DNA from: Acidimicrobiales bacterium MED-G01 | GTDB taxonomy: Bacteria > Actinomycetota > Acidimicrobiia > Acidimicrobiales > Poriferisodalaceae | Length of the DNA: 50,847 nt | Direction: 5' to 3' | NCBI GenBank assembly: GCA_002457435.1 | Contig: NTLA01000014.1 | Location: 1-50,847, forward strand | Part shown: one piece after another, positions 23,354 through 30,932 of the stretch | Position numbering within the stretch: the stretch's first letter is position 1 | Layout: each line of letters starts with the position of its first letter | Made by a program: the position numbers and the translations under genes | The notes under the pieces: model-generated | What the model was told of the DNA's origin: nothing | Database searches by the model: none | What the model saw: the letters and a program-made list of their open reading frames with translations, nothing else

Positions 23354-24136
23354 ATGGTTGAACTGCTGATTGTTGGCGGCGGAAAAATGGGCGCGGCGTT
23401 ATTGGGTGGATTACTGCGTAACGGACACGACGTTAAAAATATTTCCGTCATCGAGCCCTCAACTACTCGCGCCCAGGAACTAGTTGATACCTACGGCGTG
23501 CGGGTGTCCACTGAAATGGAACCATCGGAAGGTTCGATCATCGCTACGAAACCCGATGTCGTGGCTTCCGTCGCTCAACAAGTTGCGGAAGCTGGAACGA
23601 AACGGCTTTTATCGGTAGCTGCTGGTGTGACTTTGGCCGCCATTGACAAAGCAACCGGGGCGGCTACCCCAGCGATCAGAGCAATGCCAAATACTCCAGC
23701 CTTGGTGGGCAAAGGAGCAGCAGCAATCTGCGGTAACGCAGTTGCCACTCCAGAAGATCTCGCTTGGGCGGAAGAAATTTTAGGGGCTGTTGGAACCGTT
23801 GTTCGCACCGAAGAAAGGCTTCTTGACGCGGTAACGGGACTGTCAGGTTCAGGCCCTGCGTACGTGTTTTTAGTAGCGGAGGCGATGATTGATGCCGGAG
23901 TAATGACCGGCCTTAGCCGCTCAGTAGCAACAGACCTCGCCGTTCAAACCCTCCTCGGCGCTTCCACTTTGTTAGCTGAAGGGAAACCGCCCGCCGAGTT
24001 GCGAGCTGACGTCACATCCCCAGGGGGCACAACCGCTGCGGGTTTGAGAGAATTGGAAAACCATGGTCTGAGAGCTGCGTTTGCAGCGGCAATTGAAGCG
24101 GCCAGTCGACGCTCTCAGGAACTAGGCCAAGACTGA
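23354..24136 (+). CDS. proC: Pyrroline-5-carboxylate reductase
   Basis: The last enzyme of proline synthesis reduces 1-pyrroline-5-carboxylate with NAD(P)H. The N-terminal nucleotide site LLIVGGGKMGAALLGGLL is followed by IRAMPNTPALVGKGAAAIC, the central signature, and by the catalytic/dimer domain with AVTGLSGSGPAYVFLVAEAM and DVTSPGGTTAAGLRELE. The length of 260 residues is usual. An upstream GTG would add three residues; the ATG fits the -10-like hexamer better. Confidence 0.96.
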   Translation: MVELLIVGGGKMGAALLGGLLRNGHDVKNISVIEPSTTRAQELVDTYGVRVSTEMEPSEGSIIATKPDVVASVAQQVAEAGTKRLLSVAAGVTLAAIDKATGAATPAIRAMPNTPALVGKGAAAICGNAVATPEDLAWAEEILGAVGTVVRTEERLLDAVTGLSGSGPAYVFLVAEAMIDAGVMTGLSRSVATDLAVQTLLGASTLLAEGKPPAELRADVTSPGGTTAAGLRELENHGLRAAFAAAIEAASRRSQELGQD

Positions 24137-24139
24137 GAT

Positions 24140-24940
24140 ATGGCACAGTTCGACACGATTACTTGCGTAACGGATTTAGGTAAAGAGGACGAATCTGTCG
24201 GATTGTTGCAATCCATACTGCATGAGCTCAGCCCAACCTCAAAAGTCATAGATCTATGTCACGACATAAAACCCGGCGACATCCGCGCCGGAGCCTTGAT
24301 GCTTGCTCGGAGCGTCCCCTATTTGTCACCAGGGCTCGTATTGGCATCTGTTGGAGATCTTGCTGGCCGGCCCGCGATAGCTGTTTCAGTCGGTGAAGGC
24401 CAATCCATATTGGTAGGACCCGACAATGGGCTCTTGGGGGCTGCGGTGGCAGTCGTCGGAGGGGCTAGCCAAGCAGTGCAACTGACGAACCAAGGCCTCC
24501 ACAATTCTTCACCAGGAGTGACACACCCAGCTCGTGACATCATCGCCCCCGTGGTTGGCCATGTTGCTGCTGGAGGTTCTCTTCTGGAGTTAGGTCAAGA
24601 GATAGATCCCGCCCTCTTGCTCCCATCGCTTGTCCCTGTGCCAAGGACAGAAACTGATGGCGCAATATCGGCAGAAGTGATTCGTCGCACTCGACAGGGA
24701 GCAGCTCAACTCAACATCGACCGAGACACCCTATCCGGGTTAGGCGATGTCATAATTTTGGAATTTGGTGATGACCGACGCGTCGTTCGGTTACAGCACC
24801 CAGACGACGTAAACCCAGGACAACTTGCTCTAGTCGACGACGAATATGGTTTGTTGGCAATCGCGACGGGCCAGCAGGAAGGTGTTGTCCCTGACGAGCT
24901 TGCGGTTGGTGCAGAAGTGACGTTGCGAGAAGCGACATGA
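24140..24940 (+). CDS. S-adenosylmethionine hydrolase family protein (DUF62)
   Basis: The 266-residue protein belongs to the SAM hydroxide adenosyltransferase family, which splits SAM to adenosine and methionine and is related to SAM-dependent halogenases. Seen are TCVTDLGKEDESVGLLQSIL (8-27), VIDLCHDIKPGDIRAGALML (37-56), and the substrate loop LVGPDNGLLGAAV. The halogenases form a small side group, and nothing here points to them. The gene lies 4 nt after proC and overlaps a tiny membrane-protein gene by four bases. Confidence 0.85.
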   Translation: MAQFDTITCVTDLGKEDESVGLLQSILHELSPTSKVIDLCHDIKPGDIRAGALMLARSVPYLSPGLVLASVGDLAGRPAIAVSVGEGQSILVGPDNGLLGAAVAVVGGASQAVQLTNQGLHNSSPGVTHPARDIIAPVVGHVAAGGSLLELGQEIDPALLLPSLVPVPRTETDGAISAEVIRRTRQGAAQLNIDRDTLSGLGDVIILEFGDDRRVVRLQHPDDVNPGQLALVDDEYGLLAIATGQQEGVVPDELAVGAEVTLREAT

Positions 24941-25026
24941 GACCTGGCACCACCATGGTCTTGGCGGGTTTACTTTTTCTCATCATCATGGCGGCTACTT
25001 TTCAACTCCTTTTCGTAACTTGGTAA
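24937..25026 (+). CDS. 29-residue single-span membrane protein
   Basis: The short frame reads MRPGTTMVLAGLLF and continues as one hydrophobic helix to FVTW. Its ATG overlaps the stop of the SAM hydrolase gene (ATGA), the same coupling used by several genes here. The composition (one Arg at the N-terminus, then a clean membrane span) and the coupling support a real small protein. A regulatory or stabilising role is possible; none is recognised. The 159 nt after it, up to hemC, contain nothing I can identify. Confidence 0.55.
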   Translation: MRPGTTMVLAGLLFLIIMAATFQLLFVTW

Positions 25027-25185
25027 CTCAAGATCACAAAAATCTCCGTACAACTTTCCTCTGGAGTGGAAACAAGCTTCTGATACTGCGAGACTGCTGC
25101 ACCGAAGCAAGTCTTCGCCTGAGCAAAAGGTTGTCATCTTGCACACTCGGTCCAAGACCCCATCGACCTTCAAGCGAGGGTCCAA

Positions 25186-26082
25186 TTGATTGTCGCCACC
25201 CGTTCTAGCCCACTAGCTCGTTGGCAGGCCGAAGCCGTCTCTTCTCGCCTGAAATCTCAGGGGATTGAAGTTGAATTTTTGTTGGTCGCGACCGAGGGCG
25301 ACAAAGATCGGACACGACAAATCCAAGACATGGCTGGTGAAGGAGTCTTCGTAAAAGAAGTCCAAATAGCGGTCCTGGAAGGGCGAGCCGACATCGCAGT
25401 CCACAGCGCAAAGGATTTGAGGTCCAGACCCACGAATGGTCTCAATCTGGTTGGGTTTCTTGATCGAGGTGACCCACGAGACGCTCTCATAGGCAACCAA
25501 CTCGATCGGATACCTGAAGGTGGTGTGATCGCCACAGGTTCAGCCCGTCGACGTGTGCAACTTGTCGATCTACGGCCGGACCTCCAGTTTGTTGGGCTGA
25601 GAGGAAACATAAAAACCCGAATCGAGATCGCTCAAGGGACTGACGTCGACGCGGTGGTAGTGGCCAAGGCCGCTCTGGACCGACTAGGTATTTCAAATTT
25701 GGCGGATCAAGTCTTCGAGTCCGATCAAATGGTTCCGCAAGTAGGCCAGGGGGCGATTGCTATCGAGTGCCGGGACGACGAACGTCAGACAATTGGATTG
25801 ATTTCATCCATCGTCGACGATTTGACCGGTACCTGCGTCATGGCCGAACGGTCGTACCTGGCTGAACTCGGTGGTGGTTGTGAACTCCCGGTCGGCGCCT
25901 ACGCCTATAACGTCGGAGATTTGCTGTGTTTAGAGACCGTCCTCGCTTCCCTTGACGGCAGCACAGTTCTGCGGACAAAACACCAAGGTAAGGACCCGAT
26001 TACGTTGGGAGCACAAACAGCTCAAGAATTATTGGCTAGCGGTGGATACAACTTGCTTGCAAAAGGTGGAGATACCTCTTGA
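25186..26082 (+). CDS. hemC: Porphobilinogen deaminase (hydroxymethylbilane synthase)
   Basis: The enzyme joins four porphobilinogens to hydroxymethylbilane in heme synthesis. The start MIVATRSSPLARWQAE matches the family IGTRxSxLAxWQ and fixes a TTG start with GAGGG upstream. HSAKDL (73-78) carries the catalytic Asp, RGNIKTR the substrate arginines, and ELGGGCELPVGAYA (C232) the cysteine that binds the dipyrromethane cofactor. The 298 residues are normal. It overlaps hemD by four bases. Confidence 0.96.
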   Translation: MIVATRSSPLARWQAEAVSSRLKSQGIEVEFLLVATEGDKDRTRQIQDMAGEGVFVKEVQIAVLEGRADIAVHSAKDLRSRPTNGLNLVGFLDRGDPRDALIGNQLDRIPEGGVIATGSARRRVQLVDLRPDLQFVGLRGNIKTRIEIAQGTDVDAVVVAKAALDRLGISNLADQVFESDQMVPQVGQGAIAIECRDDERQTIGLISSIVDDLTGTCVMAERSYLAELGGGCELPVGAYAYNVGDLLCLETVLASLDGSTVLRTKHQGKDPITLGAQTAQELLASGGYNLLAKGGDTS

Positions 26083-26831
26083 GCGTTGATCCACTCAAAG
26101 GAAAATCAGTTGTAGTAACGAGAGCATCTCACCAAAGTAGTGATCTCATCCAAGCTTTTGGTGAGGCTGGTGCAGAAGTTATACCTGCGCCTGCAATCGC
26201 GGTGGTTCCACCCTTAGATGGAGGTCAGCCACTAGACGATGCTCTCCTCAGACTTGAACGATTTTCATGGTTAGCGTTTACTTCGTCGAATGCCGTTTCA
26301 GCTCTTATGGCCCGAGCGGCCCGGCGTGGAGTTCTGAAGAAAATTGAGGGATTGCAAATAGCTGCGATAGGGCTATCTACGGCTGCCAAAGTTCTGTCCG
26401 AACTCAAACGAGAACCGGACCTCGTGCCAACTAAGAATGATGGCATTTCCTTAGCCGAGGCGTTCCCAGCTCCAACTCCTGGTGATCACGTCTTAATACC
26501 GATGGCCTCGGACGGCAGGACTGAGCTGTACGAAGGTCTGCAGAATAAGGGTTGGAAAGTTGATCGTGTCGCCGCGTATAGGACTGTGGTCCCGTCACTA
26601 GAAGATGAGTTGGCCACGCGAGCCGTTACCGCTGACGCCGTTACTTTCGCCTCGCCCTCTGCGGTGAATGGTCATCTAGAACAAACTGGGGGACGTACAG
26701 CAACAAAAATCATCACCATTGGAAACACAACAGCTGAAGAGTGCCGGATACAAGGGCTTGAGGTAGCTGGCGTCGCGGAAAACCAGACAACAGACGGCTT
26801 GGTGCAAGCAGTCATCGGAGTTCTAGTTTGA
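26079..26831 (+). CDS. hemD: Uroporphyrinogen-III synthase
   Basis: The enzyme cyclises hydroxymethylbilane, inverting ring D. The family is poorly conserved, but the 250-residue two-domain protein shows VVVTRA (11-16), LAFTSSNAVSALM (65-77), AIGLSTAAKVL, AYRTV and VTFASPSAVNGHL, the standard landmarks. Its TTG start overlaps the hemC stop (TTGA), and a purine-rich GGTGGAG stands upstream. Position directly after hemC makes the call firm. Confidence 0.93.
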   Translation: MSVDPLKGKSVVVTRASHQSSDLIQAFGEAGAEVIPAPAIAVVPPLDGGQPLDDALLRLERFSWLAFTSSNAVSALMARAARRGVLKKIEGLQIAAIGLSTAAKVLSELKREPDLVPTKNDGISLAEAFPAPTPGDHVLIPMASDGRTELYEGLQNKGWKVDRVAAYRTVVPSLEDELATRAVTADAVTFASPSAVNGHLEQTGGRTATKIITIGNTTAEECRIQGLEVAGVAENQTTDGLVQAVIGVLV

Positions 26832-27505
26832 CCAACAAGAACCAAGCACTGATTTTAGATTTCGATGGGACAATCATTGATACCGAGAGCCCAGCGTATG
26901 AATCCACAGCTCGAATCTGGACAGATTACGGCGTTGAGTTCCCCACGGACTGGTGGCTTCAAGGAATGGGTACCGACCGCAAATCCACATGGGTAGAGGA
27001 ATTAGAAAATCGACTTGGGCGGACGATAGACCAAGACTCGGTAATGGGGGAACGCCAGCGGATTAAGAATCAGTTAACAGAAGAGCAACCGGTCTTACCT
27101 GGCGTAGCTGAGTTACTAGACGCAGCTGAACAACGAGGGATAGCAACAGCCATTGGATCGAGTTCGCCCCATAGTTGGGTCGACCATCATCTGAAACGAG
27201 TTGGGCTATACGAAAGATTTTCACATGTCGTGTGTCGCGATGACGTAGATGGTGTTTCGAAACCGGCCCCTGACGTCTTCCTGCGAGCGTTGGAGCTACT
27301 TGAAGTCGAAGCAGGATCCGCAGCTGTAGTTGAAGATAGCCCTAATGGCCTCAAGGCAGCTCTTGCAGCAGGGCTCCGTACTGTCGTCGTGCCCAATCCC
27401 TTAGTCGAATCCCTAAATTTTTCTGGGGCGTTCGCGCGATACAAGTCACTAGATGTTCTACCAGCGAGCCAATTACTCGACTTGGTGTTTGGTGAACTGA
27501 ATTGA
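26828..27505 (+). CDS. HAD-superfamily hydrolase (beta-phosphoglucomutase-like)
   Basis: The 225-residue protein has HAD motif I LILDFDGTIIDTES (8-21), motif II IGSSSP (112-117), the lysine of motif III in VSKPAPDVF and motif IV VVEDSPNGLKAA. The cap after motif I is the helical C1 type found in phosphatases and beta-phosphoglucomutases. Its TTG start overlaps hemD's stop by three bases. The substrate is unknown; co-transcription with hemC-hemD may be simple proximity. Confidence 0.85.
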   Translation: MTNKNQALILDFDGTIIDTESPAYESTARIWTDYGVEFPTDWWLQGMGTDRKSTWVEELENRLGRTIDQDSVMGERQRIKNQLTEEQPVLPGVAELLDAAEQRGIATAIGSSSPHSWVDHHLKRVGLYERFSHVVCRDDVDGVSKPAPDVFLRALELLEVEAGSAAVVEDSPNGLKAALAAGLRTVVVPNPLVESLNFSGAFARYKSLDVLPASQLLDLVFGELN

Positions 27506-27563
27506 CAGCTAAACAGTGGAAGTTACCTGCAACACGTTGACTGCGAAAGCTTGCTTCAATTGG

Positions 27564-28829
27564 CTAATCGCGATCAGGAATAAGCCGGGCTATTACCTTC
27601 CCGATTTCGTAGACAGATTCGGTTCCCCCCGCGTCGTTATTAACCAGATTGGTCGAAATTCTCATTACTAACTCCGTTAGAACCCGAGACTGGATGCCAA
27701 GCAGAGTGAAACGCCGCATCAGGCCAGGTTTCCCAAGGGCCTTGGTAGCTAATCTTCCGAGGCGGTAATAATGGTCATACTTAGAGACCAACTGTTTCTC
27801 GTATTGCCGAAGTTCGAGGCCGTCGCCAGTGCTTATGGCTCGGTCGATTACAGAAGCCGCCAATCGCCCGTTGCTTAATGCCGGTTCAACTCCGTCGCCA
27901 TTAAATGGATTCACACTTCCCGCAGCGTCACCTACCACGACCCAGTTGGGACCCGACCTTGGTCGGACTGAGGCACCCATCGGCAGACGTCCACCTTCTG
28001 GTGGACCTTCGATGCTGTCTATGTCGACCTCCCAAGCTTCAGGTATCTGACTCAACCACTTGTCAAATAGCTCGCGAATTGATTGAGGATCGTTTCCGTG
28101 GTGGTGGCTCAGTAACCCAACACCTGTGTTGATGGTCCCATCGCCCACTGGGAATATCCAACCGTAACCCGGGAGTTGTCCGCCAGCGCTATCTCGGAGA
28201 TCAAAGACTGATTCGATGATGTCGTCATCATGACGGGGACTAGAAAAATATGCCCTCATGGCGACTCCCTGAGCGTAAGTTCTCGTCCGAGCGGTACCTA
28301 AAGCCCGACCAAATGGCGAAAGTGGACCGTCAGCGATGACCACAAATCGTGCACGCACTTCTATTTCTCCCTCGGGGCCGGTGCCACAGCCAGAACCGAT
28401 TGCTCGACAGCCACGCAGATGTCCATGTTCAATTATTGGCTCAGCGACTTCAACACCGGTCCAAACTTGGGCCCCGGCATCGTGTGCATGCTCTGCTAGG
28501 AGTTCGTCAAGAACCCGACGCCTAATCACCAAACCATGATTCGGATGGTCATGATCAGTGGGCCATCTGAGTTCAATGCTTTGGCCGTGTGCCGTCATTC
28601 GTAAACCATGATGCCGATGAAAATCACTATCGGTGACGTCAATCCCCATCTCGTCTAAATGCCCCACCGCTTTGGGCGTTAAGGCGTCGCCACATATTCG
28701 TTCGCGAGGCATTGCTTCTTTTTCTAAGAGCACGACCATCCGACCCGACTCAGCGGCCCAATGAGCTGCCGCGGTGCCTGCTGGGCCCGCCCCGATCACC
28801 AGTACCTCTGTAGAAAGACGCATGGTCAT
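27564..28829 (-). CDS. Geranylgeranyl reductase family FAD protein (menaquinone reductase MenJ-like)
   Basis: The flavoprotein of 421 residues has the Rossmann start VLVIGAGPAGTAAAHWA (9-25), a MPRERICGDALTPKAV segment with the family Cys, and the FAD-binding VVGDAAGSVNPFNGDGVEPALSNG block (about 301-324). Actinobacterial members saturate one isoprene unit of menaquinone (MenJ); others act on archaeal or chlorophyll prenyl chains. Neighbouring respiratory operons fit the quinone role, and a related gene precedes nuo in Streptomyces. ATG-ACC-ATG gives two close starts; GGAGG lies upstream. Confidence 0.82.
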   Translation of the reverse strand: MTMRLSTEVLVIGAGPAGTAAAHWAAESGRMVVLLEKEAMPRERICGDALTPKAVGHLDEMGIDVTDSDFHRHHGLRMTAHGQSIELRWPTDHDHPNHGLVIRRRVLDELLAEHAHDAGAQVWTGVEVAEPIIEHGHLRGCRAIGSGCGTGPEGEIEVRARFVVIADGPLSPFGRALGTARTRTYAQGVAMRAYFSSPRHDDDIIESVFDLRDSAGGQLPGYGWIFPVGDGTINTGVGLLSHHHGNDPQSIRELFDKWLSQIPEAWEVDIDSIEGPPEGGRLPMGASVRPRSGPNWVVVGDAAGSVNPFNGDGVEPALSNGRLAASVIDRAISTGDGLELRQYEKQLVSKYDHYYRLGRLATKALGKPGLMRRFTLLGIQSRVLTELVMRISTNLVNNDAGGTESVYEIGKVIARLIPDRD

Positions 28830-28897
28830 CAGCGCATGTCCTCCGGCCTACTTTGACGGTGTCAGAGTATTTTCAAGCTGCTATGACGAGACGGAGC

Positions 28898-29668
28898 TTA
28901 ATGTCCCCCGCCTCCCCCGCCTCCTCCAAGATCTTTGCCGCCGCCAAGTTCTTCCCATTCCGCGTCGCGAACTGTAATTTCTTCGTCGCTTAAGAGCTCA
29001 CCGCTCAATACTTCACGGATGTATCTGGCGACGGAATAAATCTTGTACTCCGAGAGCGTCCCGCCGAAACCAGGCATATTTGCGCCGGTTTCACCGGAGA
29101 TATGTGCCCCCCCGGGCCTATCGGTAGCCCCATAAGGGCTTCCGAGACCGATACCTTCCGAACCGACGTTGAGCCAATGAATCATGTCAGCGTCTAGTTT
29201 CGGGAAGGTCAGTAAAACTTCTCCGTTATATAAAGGACGCCCAACCCCACCGCCTTCATTCCCAGCTCCGTCACCACCATGGCAGCTTGCACACTGCGCG
29301 GCATAAGTTGCTGCGCCTTCGGTCATCGCAGTCACAGGTTCAGGCGGAGGCTCAGTCATTTTGACATAGACAAATGCCCACAACGGCAAGAAGAACATGA
29401 CTGGTAGGGCCCACATCGGAATTTTGGTCCGAGCATGAGCAGCAGACACCCAGGCAGGTTCAATATCAACGTCAGCAACTTGTTCAAGTTTGGCGTCAGC
29501 CTTAGCGGCGGCAATCACATCGGCGCCACTCGGCCCTGAACTGGCCTGAACCCCGCCGCCACTCGACTCTGAAACAGCAGCTCCGCCACTGCCGTCGTCT
29601 TCAAGCAGGCCGAGCGCTATACGCCTCTGTCTGGAACGCTCAAATAGATACTCGGGAACTTCGGTCAC
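28898..29668 (-). CDS. Membrane-anchored monoheme cytochrome c
   Basis: The 256-residue protein begins MTEVPEYLFERSRQRR, a segment shared with the cytochrome b C-terminal subunit on the other strand. A low-complexity linker and one membrane helix (about 84-101) follow. An outward-facing class I cytochrome c domain has C126-A-S-C-H130 and a likely Met ligand at M198. The end is an unusual run of glycines closing with a single His. The GTG start has GGAGG upstream. It probably carries electrons between the bc complex and the oxidase. It diverges from the bc operon across a 390-nt region. Confidence 0.88.
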   Translation of the reverse strand: MTEVPEYLFERSRQRRIALGLLEDDGSGGAAVSESSGGGVQASSGPSGADVIAAAKADAKLEQVADVDIEPAWVSAAHARTKIPMWALPVMFFLPLWAFVYVKMTEPPPEPVTAMTEGAATYAAQCASCHGGDGAGNEGGGVGRPLYNGEVLLTFPKLDADMIHWLNVGSEGIGLGSPYGATDRPGGAHISGETGANMPGFGGTLSEYKIYSVARYIREVLSGELLSDEEITVRDAEWEELGGGKDLGGGGGGGGH

Positions 29669-30058
29669 TTTGTCCTCCGCGAGATCCCAATCTGGAATCC
29701 CGCATCACGGGTTATCGGTAAACAAACAAGATACGTGCGCTCATCAAAGATAGGCGCTGACGAGGGTAGCGGACCAAGTTTGGCAGACACTTTTTGCTCA
29801 AGTTGCACTCAGAATGAAGTTCTCAAAAAAAATCCGGCTTTGGGTTCGGCATTAGCAGCGCGCGAGTGCCACCATATAAGACATTCTTGAGTTGCGAATC
29901 CGTCGTTAAAGCGTGGTAGAACGTCGAACGATCCGGGCGTTGCTCGGGTAGATTTGAACGTAGATTCACGCTGTGGATTTGCATAGTGTGAGGTTCCTTG
30001 GAATCTCACCAAGATTCGGTAAGCACGCACCAACACTACGGACTAGACAGGAGGGCTC
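29669..30058. other. 390-nt divergent regulatory region between cytochrome c and the bc operon
   Basis: There is no plausible gene here. The region must hold the promoters for the minus-strand cytochrome c and the plus-strand bc operon. It contains an A-run (29826-29833), a CTCAAG..CTTGAG pair of arms about 100 nt apart, and a 20-bp imperfect dyad near the plus-strand start, listed separately. Confidence 0.5.
29989..30008. promoter_or_regulatory. Imperfect 20-bp palindrome before the bc operon, possible operator
   Basis: TGAGGTTCCTTGGAATCTCA is symmetric at 8 of 10 positions per half. A TAGTGT hexamer that could serve as -10 ends inside it, 51 nt before the first start codon is reached. The placement over a presumed transcription start suggests a repressor site. 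Confidence 0.4.
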
Positions 30059-30496
30059 GTGGTTGCACTTGTGACATCAATCCTGATCACAGGTCTTATG
30101 GTTTATGCCGTCATCGCGTATGGGCGGCGCAGGCCTACAGACCGCCCCACCTCGTGGGGCGAAGCCATGCTTGGCGCCACGTTTATCTTTATGCTCTTAA
30201 TGATGGTTTTTGGGGTTGTGCCCGATCGCTGGGTTCGGCTTACCGACAATGAATGGGGATGGTCTGTGGAGCGGATGCTCTTTACCGAGGGCCAATTCAT
30301 CGACGGAAACCCGATCACGTTCCCACCAATGCGGATGGACCTGAAGAAGCTCTCAGACATCGTTGTAGTTGTTGAGCACATAGTCGCTTTAGCTGGTCTT
30401 CCATTTCTGTGGCTTTGGTGGCAGAAACGGGATGAGAAAAAGCCAGTCGCAGAACCAGTATCAGATTTCGGCCGCCCACTCATGAAAGGCAACTGA
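30059..30496 (+). CDS. Membrane protein at the head of the bc operon, unknown
   Basis: The 145-residue protein has three hydrophobic segments (about 1-20, 37-57 and 101-122), the last ending in LPFLWLWWQKRDEKK. Between the second and third lies a conserved-looking external loop with DRWVRLTDNEWGWSVERMLFTEGQFIDGNP. The GTG start has AGGAGGG just upstream. The stop lies one base before the ferredoxin start. No family is recognised; being first in the operon it is likely a subunit or assembly factor of the bc complex. Confidence 0.7.
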   Translation: MVALVTSILITGLMVYAVIAYGRRRPTDRPTSWGEAMLGATFIFMLLMMVFGVVPDRWVRLTDNEWGWSVERMLFTEGQFIDGNPITFPPMRMDLKKLSDIVVVVEHIVALAGLPFLWLWWQKRDEKKPVAEPVSDFGRPLMKGN

Positions 30497-30497
30497 G

Positions 30498-30914
30498 ATG
30501 GCTAAGACTGAAGCTAACCCGCCGATGCCTCGGTTCGTAGACGACTATGTATTGCAAACTGTCGACGCTGACTATCTAGCTGCCGCTGTAAAGCCCAAAC
30601 AATTCATCAACATTGACCAATCAGAATGCATCCAATGCGAAGGGTGCGTTGATATTTGTCCATGGAAATGCATCCATTACATAGCGGTTGAAGCAATAGA
30701 CGAAGCCGTAGATGCTGATCTCCCAGGTCTAGACCCGGCTGATAACGCAATTTTTATTATTGATGACGATGTATGTACACGCTGCGCCCTATGTGTAGAT
30801 AGATGCCCGACAGGTGTCATATCGATGGGCAAAATAGTTGACAACCCACCGACCGAGGGTGACGTTCATGACCGCACCCATACACACGGCTACGCCTACG
30901 GCATGCGACTCTGA
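30498..30914 (+). CDS. 2x[4Fe-4S] ferredoxin-like protein of the bc operon
   Basis: The 138-residue soluble protein carries two CxxCxxCxxxCP motifs: C44, C47, C50, C54 (plus C58) and C93, C96, C99, C103. It should therefore hold two [4Fe-4S] clusters separated by a 38-residue acidic spacer. An N-terminal extension and a His-containing tail (HDRTHTHGYAYG) frame the core. It resembles the NuoI-type dicluster domain, but it is encoded within the cytochrome b operon, 19 nt before the b6-like gene. It may feed electrons to, or take them from, the bc complex. That role is inference. Confidence 0.9.
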   Translation: MAKTEANPPMPRFVDDYVLQTVDADYLAAAVKPKQFINIDQSECIQCEGCVDICPWKCIHYIAVEAIDEAVDADLPGLDPADNAIFIIDDDVCTRCALCVDRCPTGVISMGKIVDNPPTEGDVHDRTHTHGYAYGMRL

Positions 30915-30932
30915 GGAATAGACGGAATCTAA

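Noticed and set aside
28898-29668. Counting the membrane cytochrome c as part of the bc operon transcript
   Set aside because: It is on the opposite strand, across a 390-nt region with its own GGAGG site; a functional link is likely but not shared transcription.
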